From positions 1 through 64,000 of the forward strand of contig JAUNWY010000006.1 of NCBI GenBank assembly GCA_030540085.1: a stretch of DNA of 64,000 nucleotides, written 5' to 3'. Source of the DNA: Eggerthella sp. (GTDB lineage: Bacteria; Actinomycetota; Coriobacteriia; Coriobacteriales; Eggerthellaceae). The notes under the pieces were generated by a model. That model ran no database searches and was not told the origin of the DNA. It was given only the letters and a program-made list of their open reading frames with translations. Each line of letters opens with the position of its first letter. Position 1 is the stretch's first letter. Below are positions 49,909 through 57,810 of the stretch, one piece after another. Position numbers and translations under genes: made by a program.

Positions 49909-50814
49909 ATGATCAAAGTCGTTACCGACTCCGTAGCCTCGTTGCCAAAGGAATTGATCGAAGAAGACAACATCGAGGTAGTGTCCTTGTTCCTGAACGA
50001 GAACGGGCACGAGCATGTTGACGCCACGATGGATCTTGACGATTTCTATACGCGTATCTACGACATGGCCGACAACCCTCCAACTTCAAGTCAGCCCTCG
50101 CAGAGCACGCTGGAAGAGCTGTTCGAATCGTTCGCAAAGGCAGGCGATGAGGTCCTGGGCATTTGGATATCTACGGGTCTTTCCGGTGCCTTCGATGGCG
50201 TGTTGCGCGCTGCTCGTTCTGTAGAGTCGCGCAATATCAACTTCAAGTATTGCATGATTGACTCTTCATCCTGCGGCTTTGACGAAGCATTTCCCGTTTT
50301 GGAGGGTGCTCGTGCAGTGAGGGAAGGCAAGACGCTTGCCGAGGCTGCCCAAACGGTTCTTGAGGCTATCAAGAGCACGCGTTTTCTCTTTACGCCCGAA
50401 TCGCTTACCTTCCTGAAGAAGGGTGGTCGCATTGGCGGTGTGGCGGCGCTTCTGGGCAACCTTATCAAGTTGGCGCCTGTTTTGACGGTGGTCGACGGCA
50501 CGCCCGAGCCTATGGCGAAAGTCCGGACGCGCAAGAAGGCTCTTATCAAGATCCAGGAAATCTTGGAGCACGATATTGAGACCTGCGGTGGTTTGAAGGA
50601 CTTGGTGGTGCACTATATCGGGGACAAGACCCCTGCGGTAGAGTGGGCGAAGGAATTTTTCGAGCCCTTCCTCAAGCGAGAGGTTCGCGTGATTCCTGTA
50701 AGCCCGGTTGTTGGGCTGCACGTAGGTCCTGCTGTGGGAATTTCGTATATATGCAATAAGCCGCTCGAAGGCAAGATCACAGGTGATTTGAGCAGCCTTG
50801 CCGTGGCTAACTAG
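49909..50814 (+). CDS. DegV family fatty-acid-binding protein (first copy)
   Basis: DegV/FakB-type protein of 301 residues that binds a fatty acid; FakB proteins present it to the kinase FakA. Shows KVVTDSVASLPKELIEE, PTSSQPSQSTLEELFE, LGIWISTGLSGAFDGVLRAA, LTFLKKGGRIGGVAALLGNLIKLAPVL, and the C-terminal SPVVGLHVGPAVGISY with the His of the family. A UUCG-loop hairpin lies just before the Shine-Dalgarno (49859-49888). A second degV follows 29 bases later. No fakA is adjacent. Confidence 0.92.
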   Translation: MIKVVTDSVASLPKELIEEDNIEVVSLFLNENGHEHVDATMDLDDFYTRIYDMADNPPTSSQPSQSTLEELFESFAKAGDEVLGIWISTGLSGAFDGVLRAARSVESRNINFKYCMIDSSSCGFDEAFPVLEGARAVREGKTLAEAAQTVLEAIKSTRFLFTPESLTFLKKGGRIGGVAALLGNLIKLAPVLTVVDGTPEPMAKVRTRKKALIKIQEILEHDIETCGGLKDLVVHYIGDKTPAVEWAKEFFEPFLKREVRVIPVSPVVGLHVGPAVGISYICNKPLEGKITGDLSSLAVAN

Positions 50815-50843
50815 CGAACCCCCCGTTGTGAGAGGCAACCGTA

Positions 50844-51776
50844 ATGGATATTAAATGCAACTTAATCATCGATTCATGCTGCGATTTGCCCTACGAGGTG
50901 GTAGACCGCGATGGTGTGTATCTGCTCAAGTTCCCCTATATCGATGATGAGGGCGAACATCTTGACGATCTGTATCGTTCGCGTTCGGCACATGATTTTT
51001 ACGAGTCGATGCGCAACGGCTCTGAGCCTCGCACTGCTCAGATTCCCATGCCTGCGCTTCGAGAAGCGTTCGAATGGGCTCATGAACAGGGAAAACCAGC
51101 GGTGTATTTGAGCTTTTCGAGTGGACTTTCGGGAACGTTCGATACGGCATGCGTCTTTCTCGATCAGGTAAAACAGGAAATCCCGGATCTGGATGTCCGC
51201 ATGGTGGATACCAAGCTGGCATCTATCGCCGAGGCTTTTTTGGTGTATGAGGCATTGCGTCAGCGCGAAAAGGGACTGACCGCCGATGAGATGGTTGCCT
51301 GGGCCGAAGAGGCACGCTATTTCGTGGACCGCCAGTTCATGGTGGACGATTTGGAAGCGCTGCGACGGGGCGGTCGTATTCCGTCATCGGTTGCCTATGC
51401 GGGCTCCAAGCTCGATGTGAAGCCCCTTTTGGGCATCGATGCCGATGGGAAGCTGGCGCTTACGGGGGTTGCTCGCGGTCGCAAAAAGGGCATTCGAGCC
51501 CTGCATGAATACTATATGAAGCGACGTAGCTCTGATGCTCCAGGTCAGAATGTGGTTATCGGCAATGCCGACTGCCCCAAAGACGCTGAGCGCTTGATGG
51601 GTCTTCTTTCTAAAGAGGACGATTCGATTATGTTCCTGGAAACGAGCATCGGCCCGGTTATCGGGAGCCATGTAGGTCCGGGAATGATCGCTATTGTGTT
51701 TTGGGGGCAAGATTGCCGCGCAGATATTTCCATGGCCGACCGCATTGCGAACAAGGTCCGCGGGAAGAAGCAATAG
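50844..51776 (+). CDS. DegV family fatty-acid-binding protein (second copy)
   Basis: A 310-residue DegV protein with NLIIDSCCDLPYEVV, SEPRTAQIPMPALREAFEW, VYLSFSSGLSGTFDTACVF, LEALRRGGRIPSSVAYAGSKLDVKPLLGI and TSIGPVIGSHVGPGMIAIVFWG. It is clearly diverged from the first copy, in particular in the lid and lipid-tunnel regions, so the two probably bind different acyl chains rather than being a recent duplication. Tandem degV/fakB genes are common in Gram-positives. Likely co-transcribed with the first copy. Confidence 0.92.
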   Translation: MDIKCNLIIDSCCDLPYEVVDRDGVYLLKFPYIDDEGEHLDDLYRSRSAHDFYESMRNGSEPRTAQIPMPALREAFEWAHEQGKPAVYLSFSSGLSGTFDTACVFLDQVKQEIPDLDVRMVDTKLASIAEAFLVYEALRQREKGLTADEMVAWAEEARYFVDRQFMVDDLEALRRGGRIPSSVAYAGSKLDVKPLLGIDADGKLALTGVARGRKKGIRALHEYYMKRRSSDAPGQNVVIGNADCPKDAERLMGLLSKEDDSIMFLETSIGPVIGSHVGPGMIAIVFWGQDCRADISMADRIANKVRGKKQ

Positions 51777-51889
51777 CTTCCCGAGCCCGCTCTTTTGAAA
51801 TCTCTACGCATCGTCAGCGGGCTGTGTGCGGGGGTGCGTGTTCCCGAATTGGCGAATGCGCCATTCGATAACTTGGAAAGGATGTGCAT

Positions 51890-52873
51890 ATGAGCACTCA
51901 GGATTTGACTTTTGCATTTGCTGGCGATGAGCGCGTGGGCGCTGGCGTAAGCGGCTTGCTCGAAGCAGCAGGTTATCCGGCAACCGATATCTCCAATGCC
52001 GATGTAGTGTTTACGTACTGCACCAATACTTCTGCATTGGAAGATTTGTACTACGACACGGAGGGCCTGCTTCGCGGTTCCAGGGAAGGTGCCATCCTGG
52101 TCGACCTGAGTCCCTCTACCGTTTCGTTCGCTTGCGAGCTTGATGCCGTTGCCTGCGTGAACGGCCATGCGGCTATTGACGCTCCCCTGGTGGTGAGCGA
52201 CATGGTATGCGAAGAGGCATTCGTTAGTCGTGAAAATCTGGGCATTGTTGCTGGCTGCCGCGAAGACGCTGACTACAAAACGGTAAAGCCCCTGCTCGAT
52301 GCTATTGCTCATCGCGTGATGTGGATGGGTCATGCAGGAGCCGGCCAGAAAGCCAAGGTTGCCCTTACGTTGCAACGTTGCGCAACCTTGGTCGGCGCGG
52401 TCGAGGCTCAGGTCGCTCTCGCGAACGTCGGCAGCGACGTAAACGTGATGGTCGAGGACGTTATCGACTTCATGCATGACATGAATAGCATTTCTCCTGC
52501 TCAGGAAGCTTTTGCTCAGGCTTTGCTCGATGAAGAGTACGATGCTTCGTTCACTATCGAGCATCTGATGGGGGAAGCAACGGCTGCCCTTGCTTCCTTG
52601 GAAGATGAAGAAATGATCCTTCCTCAGGCAGAAGCGTGCTATCGCCTTATGGAGCTGCTTGCTTTGGTAGGTGGAATCGACTTGAGCCCTGCTGGCTTGA
52701 AGCTGGTATTCGCCGATGAAGAGACCACTAATCGCTACGGGCTCGATTGGTCCCGTGCCGAAGGCGCCTTCGAGGGCTGCGATTGCGGCTGCGAAGACGG
52801 CGAAGACCACGAGTGCGAATGCGGCCATGATCCCCACGAGGAGCATGAGTGCTGCGGCAAGCATCATCACTAA
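51890..52873 (+). CDS. Beta-hydroxyacid dehydrogenase-like protein with Cys/His-rich metal-binding tail
   Basis: A 327-residue protein. The middle and C-terminal parts match the 3-hydroxyisobutyrate dehydrogenase fold: LVDLSPSTVSFACEL, NGHAAIDAPLVV, MGHAGAGQKAKVALTLQ (with the catalytic-Lys-type segment), and a helical domain. The N-terminal Rossmann part is shortened by some 20-25 residues, and the usual GxGxMG reads FAGDERVGAG, so cofactor binding may be altered. The last 32 residues hold seven Cys and seven His (GCDCGCEDGEDHECECG, then HDPHEEHECCGKHHH), clearly a metal-binding tail. The tail is in frame and ends at a natural stop. A radical SAM gene follows 12 bases later. Start chosen at 51890 after GGAAAGGA. 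Confidence 0.75.
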   Translation: MSTQDLTFAFAGDERVGAGVSGLLEAAGYPATDISNADVVFTYCTNTSALEDLYYDTEGLLRGSREGAILVDLSPSTVSFACELDAVACVNGHAAIDAPLVVSDMVCEEAFVSRENLGIVAGCREDADYKTVKPLLDAIAHRVMWMGHAGAGQKAKVALTLQRCATLVGAVEAQVALANVGSDVNVMVEDVIDFMHDMNSISPAQEAFAQALLDEEYDASFTIEHLMGEATAALASLEDEEMILPQAEACYRLMELLALVGGIDLSPAGLKLVFADEETTNRYGLDWSRAEGAFEGCDCGCEDGEDHECECGHDPHEEHECCGKHHH

Positions 52874-52885
52874 TTTGGTGAGCTT

Positions 52886-53836
52886 GTGGGCGAATCGGTG
52901 AACAATGCCTTTGATTTAAGGGGATCCCGTGTGGGGTCCCCTTATTCTGCGTGCGCTTTGTGCCCTCGGCAATGCGGCGTGAACCGCGAAGAAGGGGAGC
53001 GTGGTGTTTGCGGGGCATCTGACGTTCTTCGTCTGGGGCGTGCTGCTCTGCATTGGTGGGAAGAACCATGCTTGGTGGGGGACAAAGGCAGTGGTGCTGT
53101 GTTCTTCTCGCATTGTCCGCTGCAATGCGTGTATTGCCAGAACAAGGAATTGGTGTCTGGCTCTGGAATCCAGATAAGCTTGCAGAAGTTTAAAGAGGTG
53201 CTGCTCCGTTTGCAGAACGAGGAGCATGCGGCGAATATCAACTTGGTTACGCCAACGCACTATACGCCCAGCATCGCTGTCGCTTTGGGCGAGCTGCGGA
53301 ATTCGGGGGCGCTTACCATTCCAGTGGTGTACAACACCTCAAGCTTCGATTCGCTTGAGGCGCTTCGCCTTATGAAGGGAAACGTGGATGTGTATCTTGC
53401 TGATTTCAAGTACGCATCCGCGCTTGAGGCGGGGAAGCTTTCCCATGCTCCCCGTTATCCCGAAATAGCACTGGCTGCCATCGAAGAAATGGTTGCTCAG
53501 GCTCCCGTGTGGGAGGAAGACGGCGAGGGCCTGCTGCTTAGGGGTGTTATTGTCCGTCATTTGGTTCTTCCTGGCAGGGTCGAGGAATCAAAGCACGCGC
53601 TCGCTACGTTGCATGAGCGCTTTGGCGGTAGTGTTCGGCTGAGCATCATGAGCCAGTACACGCCTTTAGCGTCAGGGCTTGAGCGTTATGGCCTTGCAGG
53701 TCGGGTAACCGAAGAAGAGTACGAGGAAGTGCTTGATTATGCTGATTCGCTTGGGATAGAAGATTATTTTTGGCAGCAGGGCGATGCTGCTCAGGAAAGC
53801 TTCGTTCCCGATTTCAATGGTGAAGGTGTGCGGTAG
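52886..53836 (+). CDS. Radical SAM protein, PflA-like
   Basis: A 316-residue protein with the radical SAM cluster motif in SHCPLQCVYCQNKEL (CX3CX2C) and an upstream Cys set (CALCPRQCGVNREEGERGVCG) that could hold a further cluster. THYTPSIAVAL, VVYNTSSFDSLEALRLM, GNVDVYLADFKYAS and GVIVRHLVLPGRVEESK place it with the PflA-related radical SAM proteins of unknown substrate (YgkA/MJ0103-like group). The start is uncertain: GTG at 52886 is used, GTG at 52898 is possible; both have weak sites. It lies directly after the metal-tail dehydrogenase, so the two may work together. Confidence 0.85.
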   Translation: MGESVNNAFDLRGSRVGSPYSACALCPRQCGVNREEGERGVCGASDVLRLGRAALHWWEEPCLVGDKGSGAVFFSHCPLQCVYCQNKELVSGSGIQISLQKFKEVLLRLQNEEHAANINLVTPTHYTPSIAVALGELRNSGALTIPVVYNTSSFDSLEALRLMKGNVDVYLADFKYASALEAGKLSHAPRYPEIALAAIEEMVAQAPVWEEDGEGLLLRGVIVRHLVLPGRVEESKHALATLHERFGGSVRLSIMSQYTPLASGLERYGLAGRVTEEEYEEVLDYADSLGIEDYFWQQGDAAQESFVPDFNGEGVR

Positions 53837-53933
53837 CTGCTCTTGACGTTTGCCGCTTTGGGCAACCGCTCAACCTATTTGGTGCGTTTTCCGTGATGAT
53901 GGCTCAACTTATGGCATAATTGGCAAACGGTTT

Positions 53934-54008
53934 GCCGGCATGGCGCAACGGTAGCGCAACTGATTTGTAATCAGTGGGTTGCGGGTTCGATTCCTGTTGC
54001 CGGCACCA
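53934..54008 (+). tRNA. tRNA-Thr (anticodon UGU)
   Basis: Acceptor arms GCCGGCA / TGCCGGC, D arm with short loop (GCGC AACGGTA GCGC), anticodon stem ACTGA / TCAGT around loop TTTGTAA giving anticodon TGT, T arm GCGGGTTCGATTCCTGT, discriminator A and an encoded CCA. Length 75. A perfect 7-bp palindrome (GGCAAAC G GTTTGCC, 53922-53936) overlaps its 5' end. Confidence 0.95.
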
Positions 54009-54018
54009 TTAAAAGTCC

Positions 54019-54052
54019 AGGCCACCGAGCTATTTGTTCGGTGGCCTTTTTG
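54019..54052 (+). terminator. tRNA-Thr terminator
   Basis: AGGCCACCGA (54019-54028) pairs with TCGGTGGCCT (54038-54047), followed by a T run. Note the GTTCGGTGG core shared with other hairpins in this window. Confidence 0.88.
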
Positions 54053-54171
54053 TTTTCAGGTTCCCGGAGAGGCCTTGTGGGTCAAATAAGGTGCGAAACG
54101 CACTATGCGATATCTCTATTCGCCCTTTAATTCGCTTTCTTTGAGCTGATTCTGCCCTAGATGCTAACGAA

Positions 54172-54402
54172 CTACTCGTATTCGGAGGTCTCGATGATTT
54201 CCAGGCTGTCTACCTTGATGCATGCCTCGTTGCCTTCGTCATCCATATACCAGCAGTAGCGTCCTTGCGCGTCTTCAGTGAAGGAAAGGACGTCCCAGGC
54301 AAGGTAGAGGCGGGCGTTTTCTCGAGTGGGTTCGATGTCGGCAAGCTCCAGCACGTAAAGCGCTGCTTTGGTTTGCTGTTCGTCTAGTTCGTCGAAAGTC
54401 AT
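54172..54402 (-). CDS. Small acidic hypothetical protein
   Basis: A 76-residue protein with AAGGAG six bases before the ATG, a strong argument that it is translated. Sequence is acidic (many Asp/Glu) and Tyr/Trp-rich near the middle (YLAWDVLSF, GRYCWYMDDEG), with no membrane span, signal or known motif. It stands alone on the - strand between the tRNA-Thr terminator and a cupin gene. The size and charge are like DNA-mimic or small regulatory proteins, but nothing supports a specific role. Confidence 0.7.
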   Translation of the reverse strand: MTFDELDEQQTKAALYVLELADIEPTRENARLYLAWDVLSFTEDAQGRYCWYMDDEGNEACIKVDSLEIIETSEYE

Positions 54403-54426
54403 AGGTGCTCCTTAGCGGATAAAGCA

Positions 54427-54458
54427 GAGCCCCGACATGGAATAGCCATGTGGGGCTC
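54427..54458 (-). terminator. Hairpin between cupin and small acidic gene
   Basis: GAGCCCC...ACATGG and CCATGT...GGGGCTC arms with a 1-base bulge and AATAG loop. On the - strand it follows the cupin gene; the T stretch after it is weak. Confidence 0.5.
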
Positions 54459-54516
54459 GAATGGGCTGCTTCTATTATAGGTGCAGTTGCATTGCTAGGT
54501 GGCGGTAGCGAAATCG

Positions 54517-54864
54517 CTATTCGCTCTTTTGGATAACGGCAACAAAGCTCAACGTCTCATTGCCAGAGTTCAAGATGCCATGGAAGCTTCCGTCGGGGCA
54601 ATAGAGCACATCGCCCTTTTCGACGTGGTATTCGACGTCGTTTTCGGTGTACGTTGCGCTGCCTGCGGTAATGAAGTACATTTCCGAATCGCCCACATGC
54701 TGATGGATGCCAATCGAGCAGCCCGGCTCAAGCGAGATTTGCGCTACATAGCTGCAAATTCCACCGAGTTGATCTCCTTCAAGCAAGCGGTCGCGCTGCA
54801 TCCTGCCGATACCGCCTTCTACCTGTTCTGCATATTGCGGTGTGCGGTTATTGAAAACGGGCAT
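54517..54864 (-). CDS. Cupin-domain protein
   Basis: A 115-residue single-domain cupin with the two motifs GCSIGIHQHVGDSEMYFITAG (motif 1, metal-binding His/His/Glu) and GDVLYCPDGSFHGILN (motif 2, His). GAGGAGG precedes the ATG at 54864. Cupins of this size include sugar isomerases, sensors and small oxygenases; none can be chosen from sequence alone. The metal ligands look complete, so it is probably functional. Confidence 0.88.
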   Translation of the reverse strand: MPVFNNRTPQYAEQVEGGIGRMQRDRLLEGDQLGGICSYVAQISLEPGCSIGIHQHVGDSEMYFITAGSATYTENDVEYHVEKGDVLYCPDGSFHGILNSGNETLSFVAVIQKSE

Positions 54865-55144
54865 AACATCCTCCTCGTTACTATGACCCTCCTGGTTTCC
54901 ATTATATTCCGTTGATTTGTGGAGGCGATATGCAGGAGGCGTGATGATGTGAAGGGAAAATGACCCAATAGGTGCGTTTTGTCGGGTTGGGGAATGAGCG
55001 TGCGCCAGCTGGCTTCAAAAGCGTCTATAATCCCGAAAGCAAGAAAACGCCTACGGGTGTAGGTTGTCATGCGCCAAAACAACGGCGTTTTGGCTTTATT
55101 GGGGTTCGCAGTTTTCGTTCGCGAACATTGGAAAAGGAGCATTG

Positions 55145-56464
55145 GTGCTAGACCAGTTTTTTTCGTCCCTCTCGTTTGTGGACATCTTTAACTTCTGCGT
55201 CTTCCTCGTGTTCTCTGTTTGCTACGTGTATCAGATTTTCTACGTATTCGTAACGCTTACGAAGAAGCCGCCGCAACTGACAGCGAAGAAGAATCATCGT
55301 TATGCGGTTATCGTTGCCGCTCGAAACGAAAATGCCGTTATTGGCGACCTTATTCACAGCATTCGCGTGCAGAACTATCCGCAAGAACTTATCGACATCT
55401 TTGTTGTTGCCGATAACTGCACTGATAATACGGCTGCCGTTGCCCAGGAAGCTGGCGCCATCGTGTTCCCCCGTTTCAACAAGGAGCATATCGGCAAGGG
55501 TTACGCCCTTGATTACGGTTTTTCCTGTATCCGCCAGCACTACAGCGAAAATGAATACGAGGCATACTTTGTGTTCGACGCTGACAATGTGCTTGACGTG
55601 AACTACTTCCGCGAAATGAACAAGACTTTCGACAACGGTGCGGTTGCCTCGACCAGTTACCGCAACTCGAAAAATTACGGCTCCAACTGGATTACCGCAG
55701 GTTATGCCGTATGGTTCATGCGTGAGGCGAAATACCTTTCTCAAGCTCGTCTTACCTTGGGAACCAGCTGCGCAGTTTCGGGCACGGGCTTCTTCATCAG
55801 CGCGAAGATCATCGATGAGATGGGCGGCTGGAAGTACCATATGCTCACCGAGGATATCGAATTCTCCACTGCCTCTATCGTTCGTGGCCGTCGAATTTCC
55901 TACACCCCAACAGCTATGCTCTACGACGAGCAGCCGCTGACATTCCGCGACTCGTGGAACCAGCGCTTCCGTTGGGCAAAGGGCTTTTACCAGGTGTTCT
56001 TTGGGTATGGCGGGAAGCTGGTCAAGGGTATTTTCACCAACCCCAAGGGTTCTCGCTTCGCATGCTACGACATGTTGATGACCATCTGCCCGGCCATGCT
56101 GCTGACCATTATCACCATTGCATTCAATGCGATTATCGCCGTGCTGGGCGTTACCGGCGTAATGTCGACGGGCGTCATGATCACCTCTTCGCTTTCCTCG
56201 ATCTTCTTCTGCCTCTTCAACTTCACGCTCTTCATGTTCATGTTCGGTGCGCTCACCACGTTTACCGAATGGGACAACATCCATGCACCTGCGCGTAAGA
56301 AGATCTTCTACATGTTCACCTTCCCGTTGTTCATGATCACCTACATTCCTATTGCGTTGGTTGCCCTGGTCAAGAAGGCTTCTTGGAAACCCATTCAGCA
56401 CAGCATCTCGGTTGACGTTCAAGAGTTTGCGCAGGCCAACGCCAAAGACGCCGATCGCATCTAG
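55145..56464 (+). CDS. Membrane-bound family 2 glycosyltransferase
   Basis: Start GTG 55145 with AAAAGGAG before it. The 439-residue protein has an N-terminal span (about 10-35), then a GT-A domain: YAVIVAARNENAVIGDLI, VVADNCTDNTAAVA, YFVFDADNVLDVNYF (DxD), GTGFFISAKII, MLTEDIEFSTASIVRGRRI (ED motif), and QRFRWAKGF (QxxRW). Three or four spans follow in the C-terminal part. This is the layout of processive membrane GT2 enzymes such as N-acetylglucosaminyltransferases of poly-GlcNAc or hyaluronan type. No companion deacetylase or polymer export gene is next to it, so the product is unknown. Confidence 0.9.
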   Translation: MLDQFFSSLSFVDIFNFCVFLVFSVCYVYQIFYVFVTLTKKPPQLTAKKNHRYAVIVAARNENAVIGDLIHSIRVQNYPQELIDIFVVADNCTDNTAAVAQEAGAIVFPRFNKEHIGKGYALDYGFSCIRQHYSENEYEAYFVFDADNVLDVNYFREMNKTFDNGAVASTSYRNSKNYGSNWITAGYAVWFMREAKYLSQARLTLGTSCAVSGTGFFISAKIIDEMGGWKYHMLTEDIEFSTASIVRGRRISYTPTAMLYDEQPLTFRDSWNQRFRWAKGFYQVFFGYGGKLVKGIFTNPKGSRFACYDMLMTICPAMLLTIITIAFNAIIAVLGVTGVMSTGVMITSSLSSIFFCLFNFTLFMFMFGALTTFTEWDNIHAPARKKIFYMFTFPLFMITYIPIALVALVKKASWKPIQHSISVDVQEFAQANAKDADRI

Positions 56465-56526
56465 GGGCTCTTTACGGGTCGGCGCGGTTTGCGTCCCCAA
56501 CTCCTTTTTGCTCTAGCGGATCCAAG

Positions 56527-56560
56527 ACAGCCAGACGATATCGTCTGGCTGTTTTTTTTT
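56527..56560 (+). terminator. Terminator after the glycosyltransferase
   Basis: CAGCCAGACGA and TCGTCTGGCTG arms (56528-56538, 56541-56551) form a perfect palindrome around TA, followed by nine T. It may also serve comF from the other side. Confidence 0.92.
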
Positions 56561-56579
56561 GCCGTTCTGCGCGGTGGGC

Positions 56580-57341
56580 TTATGCTCTGATGAAAGTAAC
56601 CGCATAGATCTCCTTCGCGCCCGCTGCCCGCAGGGTGTTTCCGGCGGTGAAGAGGGTTGCCCCTGTGGTGAATACATCGTCGATCAATACGATGCGGGGC
56701 ATGATGCCCAAACGTGCTTTGAGGGCATTTCCGCAGGGAAGTGCCCCATTTGGTTCGAGATCGAACGATCCAACCATGTTGGCAAGCCTTTGTCTTGCGT
56801 CAAGTTCGCGTTGGTCGCGGCGGGGGTTCGCTCGGAGAAGGGGAGTAAGGGGCATTCCGGTTATGTGAGATAGCTCAGCTCCGATAAGCGAAATGTGATC
56901 GAACCCGCGCTCTCGGACGGCGCTGGTGCGCGCGGGTATGGGGACGAGCGCAGCTCCTGCTTGCCAGGAGGGCGGAAGAACATTTGCCATATGGTGGGCA
57001 ATTATCTCTGAAAGCTGTTGCTCTCCGCGATCTTTGAAAACGGTTACGATGCGCTTTGTTTCCGGTGAAAGCAATACCGTAGAAACGCAGCCGTCGAGGG
57101 GAAAGCGTGACAGTCCCTTCCAATTCAGGGTTTGCTGATTGCATTCGCAGCATATACCGCGTCCCCAGGGCGCTCCGCATAGGGGGCATGCTAAAAGCTG
57201 ATCGAGGTAGGGCAATTCTCGTGAGCATTTACTGCAAAGCGCTACTCCCGGCACATCGCAGATAACGCACCGGGTTTGCCAAACGGCTTCCGAGAGTCCG
57301 AGCTGAAGGAGCTTTAGCGAGCCTTTGATTTCCGCGAGCAC
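56580..57341 (-). CDS. comF: ComF family phosphoribosyltransferase-like protein
   Basis: A 253-residue protein with an N-terminal double zinc ribbon (CVICDVPGVALCSKC, CPLCGAPWGRGICCEC) and a type I phosphoribosyltransferase domain with the PRPP loop IVLIDDVFTTGATL. VPIPARTSAVRERGFDHISLIG and RDQRELDARQRLANM are typical of ComF, which takes part in natural DNA uptake in Gram-positives and H. influenzae. Start GTG at 57341 with AAGGATG. No other competence genes are in the window, so competence cannot be inferred. Confidence 0.92.
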   Translation of the reverse strand: MLAEIKGSLKLLQLGLSEAVWQTRCVICDVPGVALCSKCSRELPYLDQLLACPLCGAPWGRGICCECNQQTLNWKGLSRFPLDGCVSTVLLSPETKRIVTVFKDRGEQQLSEIIAHHMANVLPPSWQAGAALVPIPARTSAVRERGFDHISLIGAELSHITGMPLTPLLRANPRRDQRELDARQRLANMVGSFDLEPNGALPCGNALKARLGIMPRIVLIDDVFTTGATLFTAGNTLRAAGAKEIYAVTFIRA

Positions 57342-57810
57342 TTCATCCTTCTTTCTGATGCTGCCTTATATTGCGGCCTTGGCGATGTGGCCGGGCCGTC
57401 AGTGACCCTGTCGTCGTAGCTGACGTGCGGGCTTTTTGTCTGGCTCCAGTAACGACTATGATCGGTAGGTGCGAAACAATTGCGAAGGATATGGGAAAAG
57501 CATGCGCAAGAAGCCGATCAAGTTGCCTGTTCTGCTAGACTAGGAATGCTCTATCCAGGTCTGTGGTTGCGGTTTTTCCTAGTCCAAGGCAGATGCGGTC
57601 AAAAGGATCCACGTAAGTTATCGGCTTTCCGAAACGAGCATGGCGCATCCTAGAGGTAAGACGTACCGTTCGGGTTTTAATGCAGCATAGGGTTGCACGA
57701 ACGAGAGGGCGACGTCCGCTTTGCGGGCTTGGTTCCAGTATGCGAGTGTGGGGTCAAAGACCAGGTCAGCTGGAAGAGCGTTAGTATCGGTACCAAGAAG
57801 GGAAGCCTCG
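57342..57810. other. Intergenic region with a possible gene remnant on the - strand
   Basis: These 469 bases lie between divergent comF and the solute-binding protein gene and hold the promoter of the latter. The - strand reads protein-like for about 85 codons in two adjoining frames: ALPADLVFDPTLAYWNQARK and PYAALKPERYVLPLGCAML up to a stop at 57618, then TYVDPFDRICLGLGKTATT in another frame to about 57536. No ribosome-binding site or clear start is visible. An 8-bp inverted repeat GACTAGGA / TCCTAGTC lies at 57538-57584. This may be an eroded gene; I do not recognise the family. Confidence 0.35.

Noticed and set aside
49909-51776. Recent tandem duplication of degV
   Set aside because: The two proteins share only the general family motifs; they are old paralogues.
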